NCBI RefSeq assembly: GCF_047675955.1
Contig: NC_132912.1
Location: 81,740,382-81,804,381 of the forward strand
Direction of reading: 5' to 3'
DNA length: 64,000 nucleotides
Source of the DNA: Chlorocebus sabaeus
Lineage: Eukaryota; Chordata; Mammalia; Primates; Cercopithecidae
The notes under the pieces were generated by a model that was not told where the DNA came from, made no database searches, and saw only the letters and a program-made list of their open reading frames with translations. The translations under genes were made by a program, and so were the position numbers. Below are positions 23,353-32,690 of this stretch, piece by piece (the first letter of the stretch is position 1; each line of letters starts with the position of its first letter).

Positions 23353-24133
23353 TAATTAGGGAACTGCGAACACAGAATCCTGTAAGCCCCAGGGATTACA
23401 GATGTCAGGAGCTGTTATTACGGATTCATTTCTGACCCACAGGGGATGGGAGGAACCAGGTGTGAGTTCAAGCACAAAAGTCCCTGCTGACTGCAGTGGC
23501 ACTTTTCCAAAGTAATCCCCTGACTTTGTGTCTCTTCACCTTTGGGAAGGCCGATGGGTGCCCTGAGATTGTCACATCTAGAAGAAAGGCTCTTGTAAGT
23601 TGTGTGTCCTCCCACCTTCTCCTCTATCCAGCACATGACCAACCCTGTGGTTCAGCCCCAGAGACTGTGCTGCTGTCTCTGGCAGAAGTGCCTACCGGAG
23701 CCACATAGTCTCTGATTATACCAAAAGGATCCAGCCCTGAACAGATGGCCACCTTGCTCACATTGGACCTCCTATCTGGCCAAGATAACAGCATTATCTA
23801 TCTAATGAGCAATCTAGCAAATGAGGTTGAACATGCAAGTATCATTCCACATTTAAATGTCCCAGCTGTTGGCTCCCAGGCTGTGGGCCATGGAGCAGGC
23901 TGAGTTGGGCCTGAGTATAAAGTATGGGCATGAGATGGGCCTCTCAAAACAACCAGGGCACCAGATGGAGTTAGAAAGCATTACTTGCAGTTAGATTAAG
24001 TCTCATAACCTCTTACAAACCAAGGGCAGACTGGCCAACTCCCACCAGGGAAATGACATTACAAAGTGTTTAGGGAACAGCTATTTTCCTGCTGATAGAA
24101 GCAGCATGTGTTGATTCACTGTATTATCTATTG
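23353..24133. other. No recognised feature
   Basis: Unassigned sequence of moderate GC. Short opposite-strand frames near 23418-23708 have no support. Confidence 0.35.
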
Positions 24134-24285
24134 CAGTGATTCTTAAACTTTAGTTTTTAGAAGATCACCTGGAGGACTTTTAAAACACAGGATACGTCCT
24201 TGTGGGGCCTGAGAATTTGCATTTCTAGCACGTTTCCAAGTGATGCAGATGCTACTAGTTCCAGGATCATGCTTGAGAAGCACTT
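24134..24285 (+). mobile_element. MER5A (non-autonomous hAT)
   Basis: Left end CAGTGATTCTTAAACTTTAG, middle GGGGCCTGAGAATTTGCATT, right end GCTTGAGAAGCACTTA. The order and terminal inverted repeats are those of MER5A. The usual CCCCAGAGTTTCTGATTCAG block is deleted. Confidence 0.85.
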
Positions 24286-24760
24286 ATTTACAGGAAATAA
24301 TACCATATCACAAATATCTTCTCCAGACTCAGCCCTTATAAAAATTATTGTGAAGTGCCATATACCAACATACCCACATATTTAGTAGAAAAAAAAGGGG
24401 AAGGGATACTCACAGCTAACATTCAATCACCTAAATAGCAATATTTATTGAGCACCTACCATATGCAAAACCACAGACTGAACTCTGTAAAGGTGAAAAG
24501 TGAGTGTCAAATTTGGTAGGAATCAGAATTAGAATACTTTTTTTGGAGGCCACTGGTCAATATATATAAAAAACCTTGAAGTGTGCCACTCTTTCACCAA
24601 GCAACTCCGTGTCTAGGAATCCTAAACCAAAAAAATCAAGATGTGACAAAATTAAGCTAGAAAAAGTTCAATGAAGCTTTTTAAAAGTGAAAAGGTAGAA
24701 ATCTAAATGGTTGGCAGATATATCCTTATACATACACACACCTCCCCCGACTCTCCAGAT
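24286..24760. other. No gene; MIR/L2-like scrap at 24435-24480
   Basis: 'caatatttattgagcaccta' at about 24438-24457 is the start motif shared by MIR and L2. The rest is unassigned, including A-rich stretches. Confidence 0.35.
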
Positions 24761-24949
24761 CAGTGGTTCTCAAATGTCTCGAGACAGTTTTGATTGTTAC
24801 AGCACGAGAGTAGTTTGCTCCTAGCATCTAGTGTGTAGAAGCCAGGGATGCTGCTAAATAAACCTCCTATCACGCACAGGACAGTCCTCACAACAAAGAG
24901 TCATCTGGCCCAAAGTGTCACTCAAGAGTGCCAAGATTGAGAAACCTTG
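24761..24949 (+). mobile_element. MER20 (non-autonomous hAT)
   Basis: CAGTGGTTCTCAAATGTCTC at the left, TAGAAGCCAGGGATGCTGCT in the middle, and GGCCCAAAGTGTCA then TTGAGAAACCTTG at the right reproduce the MER20 layout and its CAGTGGTTCTCAA ends. The central G-rich block is shortened. Confidence 0.9.
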
Positions 24950-25069
24950 ACCTAGACGTATGTGCCAGGGGATTCCAGCAGAGTCACACTCACTATAATA
25001 GCTGCCATTTCCTAGAATCAGGCTGCCACCTGAATAATGAAAGAATTTGTTCCCCTCAAAGCTTCAAGC

Positions 25070-25420
25070 TGTTGAGGTAGGGAATAGAATGGTGGTTACC
25101 AGAGGCTGGGAAGGGTATTGTGGTGGAAAGATATAAAGAGGAATTAGTTAATGGGTTAAATATACACACACACACACACACACACAGAGAGAGTTAGAAG
25201 GAATGAGATATAATACTTGATAGCACAATAGGGTGACTACAGTTAACAACAATTTATTGTGTATTTCAAAATAATTAGAAGAGTAGACTTGGAATGTTCC
25301 TAACACTAAAGAATGATAAGTGCTTGAGGTGATGAATATCCCAGTTACCCAGATTCAATCATTGCACATTGTATTGTGTGCTTGTCTCAAAATATCACCT
25401 GTACCCCACCAGTATGTACA
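25070..25420 (+). mobile_element. Old L1 3' UTR fragment with (CA)n
   Basis: 'atggtggttaccagaggctg', 'ttgatagcacaatagggtga' and 'atcacctgtaccccaccagt' are L1MA/MB-type 3' UTR marks in sense. A (CA)12 tract at 25163-25186 lies inside it. Confidence 0.85.
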
Positions 25421-26119
25421 TTATGTATTCATAACATATTTTAAGGTCTCATGCTGTTATTTCTGTGTCCTGGAGCTGTTTCAAGTGAACTCATGCAGTT
25501 AATGTAGTCCTTCTCTCTCCACTCCTGCCTTTGTGGTGCCACGTGCAAGAGAAGTCCCTTGGGAGCAGCAACTCACCCTGCATAGATGCCTGCACCCTCC
25601 AGGGGAACACTGATGGGGCCAAATGTGCTGTCCCTGGTGTGCCCAGAGCTAGCTAACACAGTTCTCAGGGCATCAACACCACCATGGCTCTGCAGGCTTA
25701 GAGAGAATCCCCTGCCCACCTGTGTCTCATTAAGTTACCTGGAAACCAAAGACGTACTATTGGTCAGTCTCATGGAGTACCCTGTAAGAACAGTTATTCC
25801 AGCTTCTGCCTATAGCTGCTATCTATAACACTCCAATACAAGCGTGGGTGGCCCAGCCAGGAGACCAAAGAGCTAGGAAAAGACTGTTCTGTCGTTTTGT
25901 ATCTAAAGCACCTGAGCCAACCACTTTTCTCCTCCTATAGAAAATAATCTGCATGCAAATCAATATTTTAAAAGGTGTATACAAATACAGGTAGACTAAG
26001 TACTATAAGTTCAGAGAAAGGCCCAATTATTCCAGTTGACATTCTCCACAGCAGGCTGGAGGCCCCTCACCAGCAGCCACATTAGCCAGGCTCATTCCCA
26101 TTCCTTTGCCTTCACTTAT
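25421..26119. other. No recognised feature
   Basis: Unassigned. The 80-codon plus-strand frame 25586-25828 (MPAPSRGTLMGPN...) sits in slightly GC-richer DNA but shows no domain and no convincing acceptor or donor. Confidence 0.35.
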
Positions 26120-26220
26120 TCTCCAATAGAAGGTCTACTTGTCTCCTTTCTGCCTATCCAAATCCTATTATCTTTTGAGACCTAGTTCTCATCTCTTCCA
26201 GGAAGGTTTTGACATCAGGT
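26120..26220 (-). repeat. L2 remnant (antisense), tentative
   Basis: 'gagacctagttctcatctct' followed by 'ccaggaaggttttgaca' resembles the reverse of the L2 'ggaaggccttcctgaggaggtgacatttgagctg' area. It is short. Confidence 0.4.
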
Positions 26221-26522
26221 AGAATGCTTTTAGCTATTAGTGAGGGAATTTTCTTAAATTTAGTTTTATTATTTAATGTAAAAAAAAAAAAAAGTCTGCC
26301 GGTAGAGAGTTCCAAAATTAAGCAATTCAATAGCTCAGGGACTTTTCCTTAATTCTCTTGATTTTTGTCTCGGAGTCACAAGATGGTTGCCATAGTACCT
26401 CATCATTGTGAAAACACCCAAAGGCCCAGGAAGTAAGGAAGAGATGTTCTGCCTCTCTTTTGCTGGAGGCATAAGAAGAAATTTGATTAGAAGCTTCTAT
26501 ATTTTTCTTTGTTAAATACATT
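26221..26522. other. No gene; A13 run
   Basis: Contains an A homopolymer at 26281-26293. Otherwise unassigned. Confidence 0.4.
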
Positions 26523-26835
26523 ATTTATATCAGGCAGTTTTAGGTTGACAACAAAATTAAGAGAAAGGTACAGAGATTTCCAGTATACTCCCTGACCTGA
26601 CACATGCATAGCCTCCCCCATTATCAATATCCCTCACCAGAGTGGCACATTGCTTACAACTGAGGAACCTACATTGACACTTCATTATCACCCAAAGTTC
26701 ATAGTTCACATTAGCGTTAACTCTTTGTTTTATACATTCTGTCGGTTTAGACAAATGCATAATAAAATGTGTTCATCATTATAGTATCATACACAATAGT
26801 TTCACTGCCCTAAAAATCTTCTGTGCTCGCCTATT

Positions 26836-27077
26836 TTTTGTTTGTTTGTTTTGAGACAGAGTCGCACTCTGCTGCCCCAGCTGGAATGCAGTGGCACGAT
26901 CTCAGTTCACTGTAACTTCCGCCTCCTGGGTTCAAGTGATTCTCCTGCCTCACCCTCCTGAGTAGCTGGGATTGCAAGCACATGCCACCAGCCTGGCTAA
27001 TTTTTGTATTTTTCATAGATAGGGGATTTCACCATGTTGGACAGGCTAGTCTTGAACTCCTGACCTCAGGTGACCCA
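26836..27077 (-). mobile_element. Alu (antisense, 5'-truncated)
   Basis: A (GTTT)n tail is followed by GAGACAGAGTCGCACTCTGC and the Alu text up to CTCCTGACCTCAGGTGACCCA, where it stops short of the Alu start. Target duplication: CTGTGCTCGCCTATT (26821-26835) and CTGTGCTCTGCCTATT (27078-27093). The insertion is therefore complete as a 5'-truncated copy. Confidence 0.95.
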
Positions 27078-27612
27078 CTGTGCTCTGCCTATTCATCCTT
27101 CCCCTCACCCCCTCTAATCCCTGGCAACCACTGATTTTTATAGTGTCTTCATAGTTTCGCCTTTTCCAGAATGTTATAGAGTTGGATTCACACAATATCC
27201 AGCCTTTTCAGATTGGCTTCTTTCATTTCGTAATATGCATTTAAGTTTTCTTTATTTCTTGTCATGGCTTGACAGCTCATTTATTTTTAGTTCTGAATAA
27301 TATTCCATCATCTGGATATACCACAGTTTGTCCATTCACTGACTGAAGGGCATCTTAGTTGCTTCCAAGTTTTGGCAATTATTATACAGCTGCTGTAAGC
27401 ATCCTTGTGCAGGTTTTCATGTGGACATAAGTTTTTAAGTATTTTGGGTAAACACCAAGGAGCGTGATTGCTGGATTGTATGGTAAGATAATGTTTAGTT
27501 TTTACAAAGCCACTAGACTGTCTTCCAGAGTCGCTGTACCATTTTGCACTCCCCGAGGAATGAACAGACTTCCTGTTACTCCACAGCCTTACCTGCATTT
27601 GGTATTGTCAAT

Positions 27613-28022
27613 TATCTTACTCTGTTTGTACTGCTGTCACAGAATACCACAGATTGAATAGTTGCGGTATTTTATAAAGAACAGAAATTCATTTTCTTGC
27701 GGTTTTGGGTGCTGAAGTCCAAGATTAAGGCACCAGAAGGTTCAGCTGTCTGATGGGGGTTTCTCTCTGCTTGCAAGAGAGTGCCTTGTTGCTGCATCCT
27801 CTGGAAGGGAGGAACGCTGCATCCTCACATGGTGGAAGGCAGAAGGGCAAGCAAGCTGAATGCTGTATGAAGCTTCTTTTATAAACATCTTAATCCCATT
27901 CATGAAAGAGGAGCCCTCCTTCATGGCATAATTACCTCTTAGGCACCACCTCTTCATACCATCACACTGGCCATTAAGTTTCAACACCCGAATTTTGGAC
28001 AAGACATATTTAAACCATAATA
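27613..28022 (-). mobile_element. MaLR-type LTR (MLT1/MST-like, antisense)
   Basis: 'acagaataccacagattgaa', 'tcctcacatggtggaaggca', 'cttcatggcataattacctc' and 'cattaagtttcaacacccga' follow the order of a reversed MaLR solo LTR. The host L1 text breaks at 27612 and resumes at 28023. A TCAAT at both edges (27608-27612 and 28023-28027) is a possible 5-bp duplication. Confidence 0.65.
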
Positions 28023-28145
28023 TCAATGTTCCAGATTTTGGCCGTTCTAATAAGCGGGTAGTGATATCTCATTGTTGTTTTAATCTGCATTTCCCTGATG
28101 ACATATCACATGGAACATTTTTCATATACTTATTTGCTGCCTGTA

Positions 28146-28221
28146 TAAAATGGGCAAAGACCATGATAGATAACTTAGCAACACTTTGGTAAGGTATCTA
28201 TCAAGGTCTTTGCCCATTTTA
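28146..28221. repeat. 76-bp quasi-palindrome inside L1M
   Basis: The left arm (28146-28181) and right arm (28186-28221) are inverted copies of each other with 33 of 36 bases pairing around a 4-nt loop (CACT, 28182-28185). The core is AAAATGGGCAAAGACC against GGTCTTTGCCCATTTT. The right arm is the normal antisense L1 text; the left arm replaces the expected L1 text, so it looks like a templated inverted copy. Confidence 0.9.
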
Positions 28222-28295
28222 AAATCAGATTGTTTTTCTTATTATTGAATTTTAACAGTTCTTTGTATATTTTGGATAACAGTCCTTTATCATAG

Positions 28296-28608
28296 CAGTC
28301 TCCAAACTTTTTGGTACCAGGGACCTGTTTCGTGGAAGACAATTTTTCCATGGACCTGAGTAGAGTGGGGGGATGTTTTGGAGATGATTCAAGTGCATTA
28401 CATTTACTAGATTCTCATAAGGAGCATGAAACCTAGACCTCTCACGCACAGTTCACAATAGGGTTTGCACTCCTATGAGCATCTAATGCCGCTGCAGAGC
28501 TGGCAGGAGGCAGAGCTCAGCTTTGCTGCCTTGCCCGCAGCTCACCTCCAGCGGTATGGCCCAGTTCCTAACAGGCCATGGATATGTACTGAGAGTTGGA
28601 GACCCCTG
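28296..28608 (-). mobile_element. MER1-type hAT transposon
   Basis: Left end CAGTCTCCAAACTTTTTGGT, inner CGTGGAAGACAATTTTTCCA and TTCACAATAGGGTTTGCACT, right end GAGAGTTGGAGACCCCTG. These are the reversed MER1 (Charlie-related) marks. The 8-bp flanks CTTTATCA (28285-28292) and CTTTACCA (28609-28616) differ at one base and fit the hAT target duplication, with 3 extra bases at the left junction. Confidence 0.78.
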
Positions 28609-28775
28609 CTTTACCAGATGTGTTTTTTCAAACCTTTTACCCCAATCTATGGCTTATCTTCTCATATTCTTGGCATTGTCTTACGCAGAGCAGAAATTTT
28701 AAATTTTAATGAAATCCACTTGATCCAATTTTTACTTTCATGGATCATGCCTTTAGTATTGTACCTTAAAATTTA

Positions 28776-28915
28776 TTAGTTGGGCTTAATACCTGGGTGA
28801 TAGATTGATCTGGGCAGCAAACCACCATGGCACATGTTTACCTATGTAACAAACCTGCACATCCCACACATGTATCCTGGAACTTAAAATAAAAGTTGAT
28901 TAAAAAAATAAAAAA
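28776..28915 (+). mobile_element. L1 3'-end fragment (sense), heavily 5'-truncated
   Basis: 'tacctgggtgatagattgat', 'aaaccaccatggcacatgtt', 'tatgtaacaaacctgcacat' and an A-rich tail are the primate L1 3' UTR end. Only about 140 bp were inserted, in the opposite orientation to the host L1M, which resumes near 28920. Confidence 0.88.
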
Positions 28916-29355
28916 TAAGCATTGAAAAGTTATCACCATACACAATGTCTTCCAGGTTTTCTTCTTATGTCATCTTCTAGGACCTTTATATTTTTCATTT
29001 TACATTTAGGTCTATAATCCATTTTGAATTAATTTTATGAAAAATGTATGGTAAGGTCTATGTCTAGATCTTTTGTTTTGTGATATCCAGTTGCTCTAGC
29101 ACCATTTATTGAAAAGACAATCTTTGCTCCATTGTATCGATTTTGTTCCTTTGTCAACGATCAGTTGGCTATATTTATGTGGGTCCAAATCTGGCATCGT
29201 ATTCAGTTTCATTCTTTATTTGTGTATTCTTTTGGCACTATCACACTGTCTTGATTACTGTAGCTTTATAGTATTGTAAAGCCCCTCTCCTTCTTGTCAG
29301 AGAGGAAATTCCTTCGCAGGGAGCATATATCCTTCCCTAATAGATGTATCTTTAT

Positions 29356-29651
29356 TTATTTATTTATTTATTTTTGAAACAGATTCTCACTCTGTCACCC
29401 AGGCTGGATGGAATGCAGTGGCTCACTGCAACCTCTGCCTCCTGGCTTCAAGCAATTTTCCTGCCTTAGCCTCCCAAGTAGCTGGGATTACAAGTGTGCA
29501 CCACCACACCCAGCTAATTGTTGTATTTTTAGTAGAGATGGGGTTTCACCATGCTGGCCAGGTTGGTCTTGAACTCCTGACCTCAAGTGATCCACCCGCC
29601 TCAGTCTCCCAACGTGCTGGGATTACAGGCGTGAGCCACTGCACCTAGCCA
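29356..29651 (-). mobile_element. Alu (full-length, antisense) with 18-bp target duplication
   Basis: A (TTTA)n tail is followed by the reversed Alu body up to GAGCCACTGCACCTAGCC. TAATAGATGTATCTTTAT occurs at 29338-29355 and again at 29652-29669, a perfect 18-bp target duplication. About 20 bp are missing in the right arm near GGAATGCAGTGGCTCACTGC. Confidence 0.98.
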
Positions 29652-29669
29652 TAATAGATGTATCTTTAT

Positions 29670-30014
29670 GCGTTATTGGTCAGAATTGGCCAATCTTCGG
29701 GATTATTAGGATTGGCTTTGGATGTAACATGGGTCATTCCTTGTGCCTGGGGGAGGACCCCACCTTATCTTAGCACATTGCTGCCCCATAAAAAGAAAAG
29801 CACAGGTGCTTTGGGAGTACAGAGGAGGAGGCTGGGCCTGATCCTCTAGCCTACAGAGCAGAAAAATATAATCTTGGATGCTATACAAAGTTCACCTCAG
29901 AAGTTGTTTGAACTTGTTGATGACAAGAATATATCAAGAAGGATATAGACTCAAGGCCACCAAACTCTCCTTGCTATTTTCCCATCATTCACTATGCAAA
30001 GCTCAGTGAAAAAT
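29670..30014. other. No recognised feature
   Basis: Short overlapping frames at 29658-29849 (+) and 29706-29888 (-) have no support. Confidence 0.35.
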
Positions 30015-30135
30015 GACGCAATGGAGAGAGCATTGTAGTGACAGCTGGCAAGCTGGGGCTGGAGTTCCAATCCTAACACCAAGGAAGGGCCTTAACCAAG
30101 CCACTCACTCTCTCAGAACCTCAGTTTTTGTCACT
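30015..30135 (-). repeat. MIR remnant (antisense)
   Basis: 'aatggagagagcattgtagt', 'gagttccaatcctaacacca' and 'actctctcagaacctcagtt' match the reversed MIR 3' half (unusual base order, several indels). Confidence 0.55.
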
Positions 30136-30539
30136 CCTGGGAATCTACTATTCTCAAATACAGAAAATGGCACTTTGGGGAAGCCGGAAACCAAAAACAA
30201 ATGTATTTCTCTTGCACGGGCATAGGCCTCCTCTTCACCCTTCCCATGATATGGGAAGGTGCCATGAGCCATAGCCACATCTACTTAGAACTCCTGAGTC
30301 CCAACAGCAGAAGCTGGAGGCTCAACACTAAAGCACTGAGACCTGGAACTCAGGAATACTGAACAGAGAATCTGCAAGGGACAGAATAGAAATGTTTGGA
30401 ACTTCTAAGCTACCAAACCCAAGAAAACGATTCTACTCAAGACACTGGGTATTTTTAATTGTATTGGCTGTCATGTGATTGGCTCCCACTCCCAACTAGT
30501 CTACTACTCTAAGGCAGTCAAATCATTATCATTATTACT
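30136..30539. other. No recognised feature
   Basis: Unassigned sequence between two MIR copies. No supported open frame. Confidence 0.35.
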
Positions 30540-30745
30540 ATCATCACTGCTCACATTTGAAAGTCTCCCATTAGCCAGACATTCTGCTAAGAGCTTTGCA
30601 CATTTTTACCTTATATGATCTTCACGACAATCCTTTGAGTGGATTCTAATGTCATCTCATTTTTACAGATGAGGAAACAGGCTTAGAGATGGAAAGACAG
30701 CTGCACAAGGTCACACACCTAAAGTGGACTTGGCTAGAACCATGC
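30540..30745 (+). repeat. MIR SINE
   Basis: 'attagccagacattctgcta', 'gagctttgcacatttttacc', 'tttacagatgaggaaacagg' and 'gcacaaggtcacacacctaa' give the MIR order in sense. Confidence 0.75.
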
Positions 30746-30769
30746 TGAATGCTATTTAGCCGCAGAAGG

Positions 30770-31166
30770 TGTATTAGTCCATTTTGCATTGCTGTACAAA
30801 ATACCCGAGACTGGGTAATTTATAAAGAAATGAGGTTTATTTGCCTCATCGTTCTGCAGGCTACAGAGCATGGTAGCAGCATCTGCTTAGCTTCTGGTGA
30901 GGCCTCAGGAAGCTTTTACTCATAGAGAGGGGTGCAGGAAGAGCAGGCGTGTCACATAAGTTAGAAAGGGAACAAGGAGGAGAGAAGGTCCCAGACTTTT
31001 CCAAAAATCAGATCTTATGTGGACTCATTACTGCAGCCAGAGCACCAAGCCATTCATGAAGGATCTGCCCCATGAACCAAACACTTCCCATCAAACCCCA
31101 TCTCCAACACTGGGGATCACATTTCAACATGACATTTGAAGAGGACAAATATCTAAACTATATTAT
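30770..31166 (-). mobile_element. MaLR-type solo LTR (MST/MLT1-like, antisense)
   Basis: Starts TGTATTAGTCCATTTTGCAT (reverse of an LTR 3' end). It runs through 'cgagactgggtaatttataa', 'agcaggcgtgtcacataag', 'agcaccaagccattcatgaa' and 'acactggggatcacatttca', and ends at CTAAACTATATTA, the reverse of a TGATATAGTTT-type LTR start. It is nearly full length for this family (about 400 bp). No internal region is attached. Confidence 0.8.
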
Positions 31167-31365
31167 AAGTTATCTTTAATGTTCATTTTCCCATTCCCAG
31201 AACATATTGTGGAGCCTGTCACACAGGAGATGCCTATGAAATGATCTGGGGATGGATGAACACAAATTGTGTCATCCAGGATGAGCTAATCCTCTTATAG
31301 CATTAAAGGCCAGGAGTTATAAGGACATTAATTGGAAGAGAAGTGTCTTTCTTTTTCTCTTTCCC

Positions 31366-31433
31366 TTCCTTCCTTCCTTCCTTCCTTCCTTCCTTCCTTC
31401 CTTCCTTCCTTCCTTCCTTCCTTCCTTCCTTCC

Positions 31434-31484
<51 letters not shown>

Positions 31485-31495
31485 CGCTCGCTCCA
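31366..31495. repeat. (TTCC)18 - (TC)n - (GCTC)n compound microsatellite
   Basis: TTCC repeats 18 times without interruption at 31366-31437 (GGAA on the minus strand), then about 22 TC units to 31481, then CGCTCGCTCGCTC. The 75-codon minus-strand frame (RERERE, then EGRK repeats) is a repeat artefact. Long GGAA arrays are known landing sites for oncogenic ETS fusion proteins, but nothing in the sequence shows use. Confidence 0.97.
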
Positions 31496-32169
31496 TACTT
31501 TCTAGGAGATGTCTGGTGAGGTATCTCAGAACCATTTCATACATGCAAACTTTGTGGCCAATTGGAGCTAATCATTAGAAGAGATGAGAACTGTGAAAAC
31601 AACTTAGGCTTCCTGGTTTCCAGTCCCAATCTCCTCAGGCCAATGAGAATGAACAGTGAACATTGTTAAGTGTGTTATTTAGCAATCTGACTTCCAACAT
31701 AATCTAGAATGATCTTTAACTGCTAGCTAGTCTCTCAGTTGCTCACACTTACATTTCATTTTTGTTCTCAGTGCCATTTTCCACTTTCGGTTTGAGGCTA
31801 TTCTCACTAATTCTCATTGGCTTCATCATTTGGTCTTTGACACACAAATCAGACCAGATATCAGAACAAATGTGCACAGAGCAATTATAGCAGATGGGTC
31901 ATGCTGTGAAATGACACTGTGCTGCAGTATAGCATGCTTTTTGCCCATTTCAAGAATGACATATTTTGCATTTGGAAAAAAAATAATTGGATTCATGTCT
32001 CCCATCCTTCTACTTCCTGACTCTCAGTTCAGTCACCTCCAGGATATCCACCATGACTGGGTATGAAATGACAGTTATTAAGCTGCAAGCAGAGGAGAAA
32101 GAAATACTGGTCACTTCCACTTCTGGAGCTGTCTCTTTATTTTCCATCAAGAACCCTTAAACTCAATTC
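31496..32169. other. No recognised feature
   Basis: Unassigned. The 78-codon plus-strand frame 31830-32066 has no domain or splice support. Confidence 0.35.
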
Positions 32170-32690
32170 AGGTTGGCAAATATTTTCTGAACTCTTACTG
32201 TTTCCTAGTCATTACCTTAGACACCATCCTAGGCACCAATGAGGGAATAGAAAGAAGGATGGATGAAAGCTAGTTTCTGTCCTCGATATCTCGATATCTC
32301 TATTACAAGGTAGCATTTGATCAATCACGTGAGAGAGCTACACAGGGATACAGGAGTTCAGAGGAGGAATAAGATGCTTCCACCCAGGTAATCAAGAAAA
32401 GTGCATGGTGGAGCTGTTACTTGAATTGGGCCGGGAAAGATGGGAAGGATTTCTGCAACCAGTGTCAGGGAGAGCATTCCAGACTGAGGGAGCAGCACAA
32501 GCAAATGCATGGAGACAGGAACACACAGAACATACTCAAGGAAGGCCCCACGGTTTTATTAGGCTGGACGGGGTGTGTGTGTCATGAATCTTGCAAGGTG
32601 AGGCTAGAAATGGAGTGTGGAGGGTCTTGAAAGCTGTAGTAAGGGACTTGGACCTTGATCTGAGAGGGTCCAGGAGTGTTGAGGTGGGGA
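32170..32690 (+). mobile_element. L2 LINE 3' region
   Basis: 'attaccttagacaccatcct', 'ggagctgttacttgaattgg', 'agagcattccagactgaggg' and 'gcaaatgcatggagacagga' match the L2 3' region in sense. The overlapping frames at 32405-32630 lie within it and are not genes. Confidence 0.78.

Larger units (their letters stand above)
26523..29295 (-). mobile_element. Old L1M (antisense) with nested insertions
   Basis: The 3' UTR is at the left ('gacaaatgcataataaaatg', 'tcactgccctaaaaatcttc'), then ORF2 C-terminal coding text in reverse ('ccacagtttgtccattcact', 'ttgctggattgtatggtaag'), running to 'ctgtagctttatagtattgt' at about 29258-29277. Four younger elements sit inside it: an Alu (26836), a MaLR LTR (27613), a MER1 hAT (28296) and a sense L1 3' end (28776). 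The L1 text resumes in register after each. All coding frames are destroyed. Confidence 0.85.

Noticed and set aside
31317..31544. 75-codon frame with RERERE and EGRK repeats
   Set aside because: It is the translation of (GA)n and (GGAA)n on the minus strand.
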